Positions 46,581 to 54,905 of a stretch of 64,000 nt of DNA are shown here, piece by piece. Position 1 is the first letter of the stretch. Every line of letters begins with the position of its first letter. Both the position numbers and the translations under genes were made by a program. This DNA is from Bacteroidota bacterium (lineage in GTDB: Bacteria; Bacteroidota; Bacteroidia; Bacteroidales; UBA10428), in the NCBI GenBank assembly GCA_016699695.1, contig CP065006.1, positions 3,844,001 to 3,908,000 on the forward strand, written 5' to 3'. The notes below the pieces were generated by a model, which was not told the origin of the DNA, ran no database searches, and saw nothing but the letters and a program-made list of their open reading frames with translations.

Positions 46581-47126
46581 ACCGTTTTTATTCATTTTTT
46601 CTGTTATTATCTCCATTATCTCAGTTAGATTCGATGTTAACCAATTCGATGTAATACTCACAGGAGTCTTATGAGATAAATTATTCATTTTTAATAGAAA
46701 TCTGTTTAGTCCTTTCGCTTCTCTTAAAATCCTTGTCGGGTTTTCAATAAAAATCAAAAGAAACATATTTCCACGAACCTGATTATGAAATTTAATTCCT
46801 CGAATCTCATCCCATTCTATAAATTGTCCTCGATTTGGTCCGACATTAATGTTAATTCCTTTGTCATTAATTATTAATCCCTGATTATTCAAAAGCAGTT
46901 TTCTAATTCCCGATATAATTGATAGTCCAAAAACTGTTGTCAAAATGGAAATCCCTGCCAGTAAAAATGTCCTATCAAATCCAGTAGGCATTTTTAAAAT
47001 CTTTGTAATAGCAAACACTGCAATCGATAAGAGTCCAAATGCAATAAATGTCATTATGAAAGATTTAATTTTACTAATCCCAATTACTATTTCATCTTTA
47101 TCAACTCTCATAAATTTGGTAGTCAA
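46563..47126 (-). CDS. STM3941-like membrane protein
   Basis: 187 residues with two membrane segments (about residues 22-42 and 50-70) and a soluble C-terminal region, LLNNQGLIINDKGININVGP and FIEWDEIRGIKFHNQVRGNM, that matches the STM3941-family pattern. The last residues (NGAQHAV) are encoded inside the attC. Start may be Met 47126 or 47111. Function unknown. Confidence 0.65.
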   Translation of the reverse strand: MTTKFMRVDKDEIVIGISKIKSFIMTFIAFGLLSIAVFAITKILKMPTGFDRTFLLAGISILTTVFGLSIISGIRKLLLNNQGLIINDKGININVGPNRGQFIEWDEIRGIKFHNQVRGNMFLLIFIENPTRILREAKGLNRFLLKMNNLSHKTPVSITSNWLTSNLTEIMEIITEKMNKNGAQHAV

Positions 47127-47177
47127 AATTCTATATTTTTCTCACTTATCAATATTGCAGTCTGTGTGCTCAAATGG

Positions 47178-47310
47178 TGCCCAACGGTCTGCGGTATGCG
47201 CCGTAGGGGATTTCGGAGCTGCGTCCCTATCACACGTTACAAACCTTGATGCGAGATGAAACGCTTGATAAACCACTAAAACCCCTATGGCATATGACCG
47301 CTTGTTAGCG
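47178..47310 (-). other. attC site 34
   Basis: Starts GTGCCCAACGG, ends CTTGTTAGCGGC. Arms GCGGTATGCGCCGTAGGGG and CCCCTATGGCATATGACCGC, one unpaired base. Confidence 0.85.
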
Positions 47311-47318
47311 GCTGGGCA

Positions 47319-47663
47319 TCATTCTATTGTCAATTTCCCATTTTTATTTACTATCAGTTTTATATATTGTCTATCACCTTTAAATGTAATTTTTGAGGTT
47401 AAAATCAATCCAGATTCTGTTTCTGTATTAAAGTCGTAAGAGCCTTGATTTATGATTGTAACTGGTGTTGTCTCGTTAACCAAAATCGTATCAAAAAAAA
47501 CTGCTCCAACTTTTGTCTGATACAAAGGCTCAAAATACTCATTACTAATTGTAAATTGATAAGAATCAATATCCTCCGAACAGCTATTTAGAAATATTAA
47601 GCATATTGAAATAATTGTAATAACCGCAGTCCTTATACCAATCGAGTGTTTTATAATAATCAT
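47319..47663 (-). CDS. Small lipoprotein, last gene of cysteine-peptidase cassette
   Basis: 114 residues from MIIIKHSIGIRTAVITIISI, a signal sequence ending in the lipobox FLNSC. The mature part is beta-rich (YQFTISNEYFEPLYQTKVGA). The start lies inside the upstream clostripain-like gene, which it overlaps by about 80 bp, implying translational coupling. Family unknown. Confidence 0.55.
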   Translation of the reverse strand: MIIIKHSIGIRTAVITIISICLIFLNSCSEDIDSYQFTISNEYFEPLYQTKVGAVFFDTILVNETTPVTIINQGSYDFNTETESGLILTSKITFKGDRQYIKLIVNKNGKLTIE

Positions 47664-48819
47664 AATATTTATAATTAGATGAATCGGGAACATATATACT
47701 CAATCCCGAAAAGCTTTTTATTTCAAGTTCGTCTAATATTGTTTGAGTTGATGCTTTAAATATAACTACTTCATTTAATGTTCTTTTAAAATCTTCAAGC
47801 GTTTTTGAATTAGTAGTTGAATTGCACATAAAGTCCTCTACATCAAACAGAAAATTTGCTTTGTTGACTGTATATTGTTGAATTTCTGAAATATTGACCT
47901 GTTTCAAATTGTTTGTATCATTCATAATTAGAGATACTTGGTTTGCCAACCCCCTTAGCTTTGAAGTTTTTATTATGGAAACGGTTGCCGATTTTAGGGC
48001 ATTTGAAAGTGTATCATAAGAAATAAAAAAATCATTTGCCACTTTTTTATAATTAACATTTTGCTCAAACAATTCTCCCGTAATTTGTTTGTATGGATAT
48101 CCTGCCGATAAAACTTCAGTTGCCGAGGACAAAATATAATTTGCGTTATCTTTAAGTTCATAAGCAACTTCTATTGAACCCATATAACAGGCATCAAAAA
48201 TAATAAAGTCAAAGTGTACAGGTAGAGAACTTTTTAATTCTTTGATATTTAGTTCACCTTTACCATCCCTACCAAACGACTTAGTTAATGGTAACTGTTT
48301 TAAACTATTACCTAAAAAAGTATTTTTTACTTCGCTTATTTTTGTACCCTCTGGGTACCATGCTGTACCGTGAGACCAAAGTATCAAACCGTAACTTTGA
48401 GCAGGATATTTATTTATGATGTCGGATAAAACACTGAACATAACAGCTCCATTAGCAGAATTTTGCTCGCCATAAACAAAAGTAATTTCGCTTGAAATAG
48501 TTTCAGTTGTATCTTTTGATATTTTGTAAACAATAGGATGTGAGGGCGTTGCTCCCTCTGCCCTGTCCGCATAAACAATCATGTTGCCGTTAAAACCATT
48601 ATCAAAGCCAGCTTCCATTTCGTTAATATCCTTGACAGAAAAATAATCGAGATTATTATCGGCAATCATGTACACGATAACTGTCCTCAATGGAAGATTA
48701 TCGCTTAATTCATCCTTTTGACAGGAGCTTAAAACCAAAATGACAATAGAAAAACAGAGGCAAAGCAATTGCTTTGCCTCTGTAGCATAGCTATTAATGA
48801 CCTTTGTACCACCAATCAT
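47584..48819 (-). CDS. Clostripain-like (C11) cysteine peptidase lipoprotein
   Basis: 411 residues. A signal with lipobox VLVLSSC is followed by the C11 fold: RTVIVYMIADNNLDYF near 45-60, GLILWSHGTAW (catalytic His) near 140, and FDFIIFDACYMGSIEVAYEL (catalytic Cys) near 205. Family members cleave after basic residues, often to activate secreted proteins. It overlaps the upstream lipoprotein gene by 26 bp. A terminator-like hairpin lies within its first codons. A papain-like lipoprotein in the same operon suggests a proteolytic surface system. Confidence 0.85.
   Translation of the reverse strand: MIGGTKVINSYATEAKQLLCLCFSIVILVLSSCQKDELSDNLPLRTVIVYMIADNNLDYFSVKDINEMEAGFDNGFNGNMIVYADRAEGATPSHPIVYKISKDTTETISSEITFVYGEQNSANGAVMFSVLSDIINKYPAQSYGLILWSHGTAWYPEGTKISEVKNTFLGNSLKQLPLTKSFGRDGKGELNIKELKSSLPVHFDFIIFDACYMGSIEVAYELKDNANYILSSATEVLSAGYPYKQITGELFEQNVNYKKVANDFFISYDTLSNALKSATVSIIKTSKLRGLANQVSLIMNDTNNLKQVNISEIQQYTVNKANFLFDVEDFMCNSTTNSKTLEDFKRTLNEVVIFKASTQTILDELEIKSFSGLSIYVPDSSNYKYYDYYKTLDWYKDCGYYNYFNMLNISK
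48750..48787 (-). terminator. Terminator-like hairpin at the start of the C11 peptidase gene
   Basis: Minus strand CAGAGGCAAAGCAATTGC-TTTGCCTCTG followed by TTTTT. It has the form of an intrinsic terminator just after the 175-residue lipoprotein gene, yet lies inside the first codons of the next gene (TEAKQLLCLC). It could act as an attenuator. Confidence 0.55.
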
Positions 48820-49321
48820 GCAATCTTACCTTTTTTACGGTTTCACCTTTAGAGAACTCCAAATAACAAGGGTAGTTGATGCTTTTTAAATAAGTTAAAA
48901 CGCTATCTTTTGCTAGTTCCTTGCAATATGAACACTCGTTTTGAGCATTCTCGGGTTCCCATACAAAAAACACTCTGCAAATGGAATCTGACAATAAAAG
49001 TTCATTATCAAATATAGTGGCTCTTGTTGTTGAATCATTTTGAGTATTAATTTCCAAAAAATTATCAGGGCCTAAACCATCTGGCCAATCAATGGTATGA
49101 ACTTCTTTAAAGAACGGCAAGGTGACAGATTCGGTTACAGTAACATTTTCTTTAGGCAATTCAACCCCAGCAGGTCGCTCTAAATAGGATATTGTTATAA
49201 TTCTTCCAGTATCTCCAGTGATATAAATGTAATACCAATCATCTTTGCCAGCACCTATTTTATCCTCACAGGACAATAGGAAAAAACTGCTTAATGTTAT
49301 TAAAATAAACATTGCTTTCAT
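48794..49321 (-). CDS. Lipoprotein, second gene of cysteine-peptidase cassette
   Basis: 175 residues with signal and lipobox (MKAMFILITLSSFFLLSC). The mature part has beta-rich segments and a CSYCKE cysteine pair, and ends KVRLHDWWYKGH. Not recognised. It starts 14 bp after the stop of the papain-like gene. It might be an inhibitor or pro-region-like partner of the peptidases, which is a guess from position. Confidence 0.55.
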   Translation of the reverse strand: MKAMFILITLSSFFLLSCEDKIGAGKDDWYYIYITGDTGRIITISYLERPAGVELPKENVTVTESVTLPFFKEVHTIDWPDGLGPDNFLEINTQNDSTTRATIFDNELLLSDSICRVFFVWEPENAQNECSYCKELAKDSVLTYLKSINYPCYLEFSKGETVKKVRLHDWWYKGH

Positions 49322-49335
49322 ATATTTCCCTCTTG

Positions 49336-50901
49336 TTAGTACAACCTGATTACACCATACTGTAAATCGAAAGTAAGCTTATCGTTTTTCCAGTATGGTT
49401 CATAACCATTGCTTGATGTAGTTGCGCCATTGTCTTGCACCAATAACCATTTATTAGTCCTAATACTACCACCAAAAAGGGTGATACGCTTACGGAATAT
49501 TTTTATTACAACATCCCAATTCCAATATTCATATTTTGAACCAAAAGCAACTATATAATGCGAAAAGGTATTGACCATACATATAATCGGTAACTGGGTA
49601 TTGCGTATATGCTGATGGCCAAGTGGCTCAAGACTCAATAAACTAAAATGTGAAGGCCAAACAGAATATTTTCCATTTGTAACAGAAGTAAGAGCAACAC
49701 TTAAACCGAATGGTAAAGTTGGTCCATTTTGATTACCTGTCAGCCAAGGCCACAAATATAAACCACCATTATTGGCAAGTTTTGCATATAAGCCACCATC
49801 AATCGAATTGCTAACAGAATTTACCCAATCAGGGTCTAAATCATTTTGGCGTTTATCATTATCGCTATCACCATCATCGTTAAAATCATAATAACCCTTT
49901 GAACCACTTGTAAATCTACCTTTCGCATTATAAAATCCAGTCTCTCCAGCTAAAGGCAGATTAGTTCCATTATAACTAGTGTATTGCCCCCTGTAAACCC
50001 ATGCTAAAGCACTTGGCCCACACCATCCGCTCCAGCGAGTGTTGCGCATAGCAGTTGTATTGTATGCAGGTATCCTGTATTCATCGTAGGTTGTCCAGCT
50101 TCCTTTACTTTCATTAATAGCTGATGCAATTTCTTCATCGCTCATTGATTCAAGCTCGGCTTTTAATGTGTCTATTAAACTCCAATATTTCTCAGCATAT
50201 TCCTGATTCAATGCGTCCTTTTGTTCAACACCTGATATAATCAACTCTAAATCGGTTATTTCCAATTTTTCTTTTTCATCCTCGGTTAAAGATAATAAAG
50301 CGTCAATCATGCCTTGTGCATCTTCTGATACTATTTCTGTTACTGATTTACCAGTCTCAGGGTCAATAACTGCCGAAGGTTCATCACCTGATTTTCCAGG
50401 AACACCAAGTAAAATCCTTGATGGATAGCCTCCGCTAATCATTCTATAACTGCCTCCTTTTGTGGTTAGGTTGGAATAATCACGAACATAAGGTAAAACA
50501 TGGGACACTGCGGCATCTGTTTCTTTTTGGGCACAGGCAGTTACAGTTCCTAATGCTTTTCCTGATTCGTCAGTAACAATAAATTCGTAATACTTTGCCC
50601 TTGACTTACCATCAAAAACAACAACAGGCTTTTCAGATAATTTTGTGCCATTCCAGTTCATGGATTCTTTTATACCAAGTTCCATTTCTAACACAGCAAG
50701 TTTACGCGCAGTTTTGTAAGGAACATTGTCAGGATTTGAACCTATTTCATAGAGTGTTGCATCGTCTGAGAACGGAATGTCCGAAACATTTACACTACCT
50801 TTTGATGAAATATTTGTATCGCCAACAAGCATTTCATCTTTGTTGCAAGAACTAATTATAGCCAAAGCAATGAATACTAAAAGAAATTTTAATTGTTTCA
50901 T
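49336..50901 (-). CDS. Papain-like cysteine peptidase lipoprotein (tentative)
   Basis: 521 residues. MKQLKFLLVFIALAIISSC is a lipoprotein signal. Residues about 30-180 form an N-terminal domain resembling the pro-region of C10-like peptidases. At about 295-310 TRWSGWCGPSALAWVYRGQY has the shape of a cysteine-peptidase nucleophile, and NTFSHYIVAFGSKYEYWNWD near 440-460 could supply the His and Asn/Asp. It heads a four-gene cassette operon. Activity is inferred from motif spacing. Confidence 0.6.
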   Translation of the reverse strand: MKQLKFLLVFIALAIISSCNKDEMLVGDTNISSKGSVNVSDIPFSDDATLYEIGSNPDNVPYKTARKLAVLEMELGIKESMNWNGTKLSEKPVVVFDGKSRAKYYEFIVTDESGKALGTVTACAQKETDAAVSHVLPYVRDYSNLTTKGGSYRMISGGYPSRILLGVPGKSGDEPSAVIDPETGKSVTEIVSEDAQGMIDALLSLTEDEKEKLEITDLELIISGVEQKDALNQEYAEKYWSLIDTLKAELESMSDEEIASAINESKGSWTTYDEYRIPAYNTTAMRNTRWSGWCGPSALAWVYRGQYTSYNGTNLPLAGETGFYNAKGRFTSGSKGYYDFNDDGDSDNDKRQNDLDPDWVNSVSNSIDGGLYAKLANNGGLYLWPWLTGNQNGPTLPFGLSVALTSVTNGKYSVWPSHFSLLSLEPLGHQHIRNTQLPIICMVNTFSHYIVAFGSKYEYWNWDVVIKIFRKRITLFGGSIRTNKWLLVQDNGATTSSNGYEPYWKNDKLTFDLQYGVIRLY

Positions 50902-51048
50902 AAAGATTTTAATTTTAAAAGTTTAACATAAATTGGACATAAATCAAAACATAAAGATTATTAAAAATCTGATGGTCTTTGTTTTTCGTTTTTTTCATTA
51001 TCAATGTTTATTTAGTTCATTAATGGCACTGCGGTTTTTCCTGCCTTG

Positions 51049-51180
51049 CCGCTAACGGTACGCCAATATGAGCAGGCTGGGCTTAAAACCGCCAACCCAA
51101 AAAACCAGCGATACCGCGGATTAAATATACAAACTTTTCTATTTCTGCAACCCCCAGCTTGCTTATATTGGCTGTTATAG
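51049..51180 (-). other. attC site 35 (family P)
   Basis: Starts CCGCTAACGG, ends GGCTGTTATAGCC. Confidence 0.85.
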
Positions 51181-51628
51181 CCTGGTGGCGGCGTGTTAAA
51201 AGCGCAAAGCTATATGGGCGCACAAGGTTTGGAACATCATTTTGCCCCCGGAACCGGATTTAATTGCTATCTCATCTATCTGCCGGGCATTTAATAGCTG
51301 CAGGACTTGTCAGGGTGCAAAGCAAAGTGGCGGAAAAGTTGTTTCAAAAACCATTAGCCAAACCATTGGCTCAGAGGCTGAGTAAATGGTTATTATTAAG
51401 CAGACAAAAGGCTTTATTGCCAAAAGAGCCAAAGCTTACTCATGGTTTTGGAATTGGTTTTTGAACTTTACCCAAGTTTTGTGACACTTTGCAATCCGTT
51501 ACAATAGCGCTCCAATTAAATGAAGGGGTGGGACTGGGGCATGCAAAATGTGTTATCAAACCGGAGCTAACTTAGATGCACTATCAGTAAAATGACCTTA
51601 AAATTGGCAGGTGACACTTGGCTGTAAC
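51174..51628 (-). mobile_element. Non-coding integron cassette, family P, copy 7
   Basis: One substitution (TTATTAAGCAGAC in place of TTATTCAGCAGAC) marks this copy. No gene seen. Confidence 0.7.
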
Positions 51629-51756
51629 GGTGGTGGTATGAGAAGCTGCCGATTGCGGGCGAATGATTTATCAAGCTAAACGAGTGTTGATGCGGGTGAT
51701 GAACCTGAAAATTGCGCAACTCTCGGCAGTTTTTTATACCACGTGTTGGGCGCTGC
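51622..51756 (-). other. attC site 36
   Basis: Starts CTGTAACGG, ends CGTGTTGGGC. Same sequence as attC 20. Confidence 0.85.
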
Positions 51757-51759
51757 CTT

Positions 51760-52233
51760 TTATTTATTTACTCGTTTTCTATAAAAATAATTAATTCCCA
51801 AAAATGAAAATCCTAAAACGAAACATATTATCATAATAGTCAAAGATTCTTTCTTTTTCATTTCAAATGCAATCAAAATTTTGCCATTCGCCTCAATTTG
51901 GTATATTATTAAGTGTTTGGGGAAGAATATTCTTTTTTTATAATAAATCTTTATGAATTCTCCAGGTTTTAAAAAATTTTCAAGTTCTGTGTGGTCAGTA
52001 AAAAATTCACTCTTATTGTCATTAAGTTTAATTGCAAAATTATTTCTTTCAATTCTTGTATCATATATCCTATTTTCAATCATTGATAAGTCTTTCAAAT
52101 CTGCAATTAAAATTTCTATTTTATAAAAAGAGAATCCAATTAGCATTAATCCAAGCATAGGAAATAAAACAAGAGGTCCAAACTTGTATCTATCGATGTA
52201 AATTAAATCCGAAATTTTTTTAGAAAAATTCAT
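51760..52233 (-). CDS. Two-TM membrane protein, copy 2
   Basis: 157 residues, same protein as at 24704. The whole cassette with its attC was duplicated about 27 kb away. Confidence 0.65.
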   Translation of the reverse strand: MNFSKKISDLIYIDRYKFGPLVLFPMLGLMLIGFSFYKIEILIADLKDLSMIENRIYDTRIERNNFAIKLNDNKSEFFTDHTELENFLKPGEFIKIYYKKRIFFPKHLIIYQIEANGKILIAFEMKKKESLTIMIICFVLGFSFLGINYFYRKRVNK

Positions 52234-52265
52234 TGTAGGTCAAGTTTTCGTTTTTTCAAGGTTGC

Positions 52266-52397
52266 GCCCAACGTTTGGCGGTATGCGCCGTAGGGGATTT
52301 CGGAGCTGCGAACCTATCACCCGTTACGAACTTTGATGCGAGTGACACCGCTTGCCTTACCACTAAACCCCCTATGGCGTATGACCGCGTGTTAGCG
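52266..52397 (-). other. attC site 37 (attC of the 6.5-kb cassette)
   Basis: Starts GCCCAACG, ends CGTGTTAGCGCC. Arms GGCGGTATGCGCCGTAGGGG and CCCCTATGGCGTATGACCGC. Confidence 0.85.
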
Positions 52398-52496
52398 CCT
52401 GGCCTTTTTTATTTTTTGTCTTATTATCAGTCAAATATAATCAATCTTTTCAATCGAAGCACTACCCTTTCACGGTGCGTTGGGGCGGGACGGGCT

Positions 52497-52556
52497 GGAA
52501 GGCTCTTTTGCAGCCTTTGGATTGCAGGGTCGGTCTGAGGGGGCTGCAAATGTGCC
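52497..52556. repeat. Covarying hairpin element HP7 (left end of 6.5-kb cassette)
   Basis: AAGGC-TCTT-TTGCAGCC ... GGCTGCAA-ATGT-GCCTT. GGTGCGTTGG precedes and GAGCGTTGGC follows. Confidence 0.82.
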
Positions 52557-52583
52557 TTACAGCGAAGGGAAGGGAGCGTTGGC

Positions 52584-52829
52584 GTGCCACTGAACTATCC
52601 TTCTTTATATTTTAATCCTTATCGCAAAGGTATCAACGGAGAGCGAAAGGGTTTTAATCCACAGCGAAAGGTATTTGATTTAAAGCGAAGACATTTTAAT
52701 GCTCCTCGAATGGATTTTAATAGTTATCATAGAGCGATTGATGATGATAAACTGTGTTTTAATGGTAATCATAACACGATTGATAATAATCATAAGGCGA
52801 TTAATGGCAATCATACGAGTTTTAATTAA
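52584..52829 (+). CDS. Heptapeptide-repeat protein (possibly degenerate)
   Basis: 81 residues built of seven-residue repeats led by FN, ID or IN: FNPYRKG, INGERKG, FNPQRKV, FDLKRRH, FNAPRMD, FNSYHRA, IDDDKLC, FNGNHNT, IDNNHKA, INGNHTS. The DNA shows the matching 21-bp periodicity, which continues past the stop codon to about 52900 (NHSDFNGKHGRLNDMQNNFDG), so the stop may be recent or the true frame longer. It lies on the opposite strand to almost all cassette genes, just after HP7. It is unclear whether it is translated; the repeat itself is certain. Confidence 0.5.
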   Translation: MPLNYPSLYFNPYRKGINGERKGFNPQRKVFDLKRRHFNAPRMDFNSYHRAIDDDKLCFNGNHNTIDNNHKAINGNHTSFN

Positions 52830-52900
52830 AATCATAGCGATTTCAATGGTAAACATGGCCGATTAAATGACATGCAAAATAATTTTGATGGTATTGCATA
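52615..52900 (+). repeat. 21-bp tandem repeat array, degenerate
   Basis: About 13 imperfect units near GCGATTTTAATGGTAATCATA (for example GCGAAAGGGTTTTAATCCACA, ACGATTGATAATAATCATAAG). Units diverge gradually from left to right. The stretch encodes the heptapeptide repeat and extends beyond its stop. Confidence 0.75.
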
Positions 52901-52988
52901 ATTTTTATAACTTGCTCAGCGTTATTTTGATAGTTCATTTTTTACAATACTTAATCCATATTGTTTAACCCTTCAAAAATTAAAAAGT

Positions 52989-53923
52989 ATGAACAATTAT
53001 CAAGAAAGCAAACTTAGCATGTATTTGGTCGTTCGTGATTATATGACCGCCAATGCAACAATCCTGACCCCACTGCCTAATTTCGCAACAAATCAGACCG
53101 CTTTTCAAAATGCGATTACTCAAATTCAGGCAAGCGGAGAACTGCAAAACTTTGATAAAACTGGTATTGCAGGAAGTAAAAGTCAGTTAAAACAAACCCT
53201 TGTTACACTTGCTGCGGATAGCTCCCGAAAACTTACTGCTTATGCCAAGTTTACAAGCAATCAAACCTTATTGAGCGAAATAAATTATAGTGAAAGCGAC
53301 CTGAAACGCCGTGCAGATACCAATTTGAAAGATGCTGCACAGGGAATTTATGACCGTGCCCAGCCTATTGTTGCTTCGTTAGCCACTTATGGCATTACTG
53401 CTGCCACCCAAACAGCTTTATTAAATGCTATTAATGCTTTTAATACTGCTATTCCTAAACCAAGATTGGGGATTACTGAGAAAAACAATCTACCACGCAG
53501 CTTGCTGCGCTCTTTAAAACTGCCGATACCGCTTTGGAAAATATTGATACGGCTGTTGAAATTATTCGTTTGACTCAAGTTAATTTTTATAATGGTTACA
53601 AGGCTGCCCGTAAACTTGTTTTAACTGGCGGTGGCAGTGTTTCTGTAAAAGGTATTGTTACCGATGCGAATAGTGGCGAACCTTTAAAATCGGTTACATT
53701 GAAATTTTCGACAAACGGAACAACTTCAAAACTTAAAGCTGCCAATGGCAATAGCGATTTAACCAAGAAAACTGCCGATAAAGGTGGTTTTATGATAAAA
53801 ACGCTTGCAGAAGGTACATATCAGGTTACTATTACCAAACCGGGTTATAAAGAGCAAATTGTAACTGTGAATGTAAGTGATGGAGAAATGAGTGTTTTAG
53901 ATATAAAACTCGATAAAGCATAG
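52989..53923 (+). pseudogene. Carboxypeptidase-regulatory-like domain protein, frameshifted
   Basis: Two overlapping frames rejoin into one protein of about 310 residues if one base is added near 53485 (run AAAAA in GAGAAAAACAATC; six A give EKKQSTTQLAALFKTADTAL). The N-terminal 200 residues are helical (MNNYQESKLSMYLVVRDYMT). The C-terminal 85 are a carboxypeptidase-regulatory-like beta-sandwich (VSVKGIVTDANSGEPLKSVT .. YQVTITKPGYKEQIVTVNVS). No signal peptide, so the protein is unusual for that domain. It is on the plus strand and converges with the WYL operon at the shared terminator. The frameshift may be a sequencing error. Confidence 0.7.
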
Positions 53924-53924
53924 C

Positions 53925-53957
53925 AAAACAAGCCCCGCGAAGCGGGGTTTTGTTTTT
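53925..53957. terminator. Bidirectional intrinsic terminator
   Basis: AAAACAAGCCCCGC-GAA-GCGGGGTTTTGTTTTT between convergent genes. The A-rich left arm and T-rich right arm let it work from both strands. Confidence 0.88.
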
Positions 53958-53960
53958 ATA

Positions 53961-54878
53961 TCATGTTTTATTTTTCTCAGTATTGTAAATTTTGTACATA
54001 TCCTTAACAACACCTGTCATTTTATCAATCAGACTTTTGGGTTGGATAACTTGTAAGTTTGCCCCGTAAGATAGCAGTTCCATTAATAAATCGTGGGTTT
54101 CATATAAATAAAGGCTTATTCTCAATTCGGTTTCATTGTCAATAAGAATCTTTTGAGATTCATGCAACGGATAAGATTTAATGTATTTCCCTTGAAATGG
54201 CTCAAATGATAACACTATTTCTTCAGGGTCGGAATCATCGGAAGTGATAATACCATAGCAATTTTCAAAATAATCATTGGGGTTTAAATTGGCTGGATAA
54301 TTATATTTCTTTTTTGTTATTTCAAGCCCGTGAATCCTGTCAAGGGCGAATGTTTTTGTATAGTTATCCTTAAAATCTTTGCAAAGTAAATACCAACGTC
54401 CTTTAAATTCCTTCAAAGCGTATGGCTCAACCTCTCTTGTCGTTTGGTTTGTTTCGTAAAATTTTTGATAATCCATTCGAACAACCAAACGGTTTTTTAT
54501 TGCATGAAGTAATCCGTAAATATGCTCTGTACCTAAAGAACAACGTTTTTCCAAAAGGACAAAAGGAGTTAATTGTTGCCCTGTGCTTAATGAATTAAAT
54601 ATGTCGAAAGCCTCCATCATTCTGTTATTAAAACCAGAATGCTCATCTTCCTCAATATAATACTGGTTTAAATTATTACAATGAATATCAATATTGAAAA
54701 TGGAGCGGATTTCGTTTAAATCACGCTGAAATGTCCGCAATGAAATGTTTTTCGGGGAATCCATTATATCAAATTCCCTTTCGATATAGTCGTTTATCTC
54801 ATTAAAGGTTGCAAACTTAGAATTTCTAAGCTTTTTGATTATCAATAAGAACCTAATTATGTAATCTCGTTTTGACAT
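53961..54878 (-). CDS. WYL-domain transcriptional regulator
   Basis: 305 residues. The N-terminal part (about 1-85) is a winged-HTH-like region. Residues about 125-200 are the WYL domain, with the signature in FKGRWYLLCKDFKDNYTKTF and ALDRIHGLEI, followed by a C-terminal WCX-like region. WYL regulators sense nucleic acid or nucleotide ligands and commonly repress defence operons (CapW/BrxR type). It is last in a five-gene operon and ends at the terminator at 53925. Confidence 0.85.
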   Translation of the reverse strand: MSKRDYIIRFLLIIKKLRNSKFATFNEINDYIEREFDIMDSPKNISLRTFQRDLNEIRSIFNIDIHCNNLNQYYIEEDEHSGFNNRMMEAFDIFNSLSTGQQLTPFVLLEKRCSLGTEHIYGLLHAIKNRLVVRMDYQKFYETNQTTREVEPYALKEFKGRWYLLCKDFKDNYTKTFALDRIHGLEITKKKYNYPANLNPNDYFENCYGIITSDDSDPEEIVLSFEPFQGKYIKSYPLHESQKILIDNETELRISLYLYETHDLLMELLSYGANLQVIQPKSLIDKMTGVVKDMYKIYNTEKNKT

Positions 54879-54905
54879 TGTTTGAATAATTAAGTCGTTA
54901 AATAT

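Noticed and set aside
52497..52556. Hairpin elements as ordinary intrinsic terminators
   Set aside because: They lack a following T tract, contain a long loop and a conserved internal mismatch, and occur upstream of operons as well as downstream.
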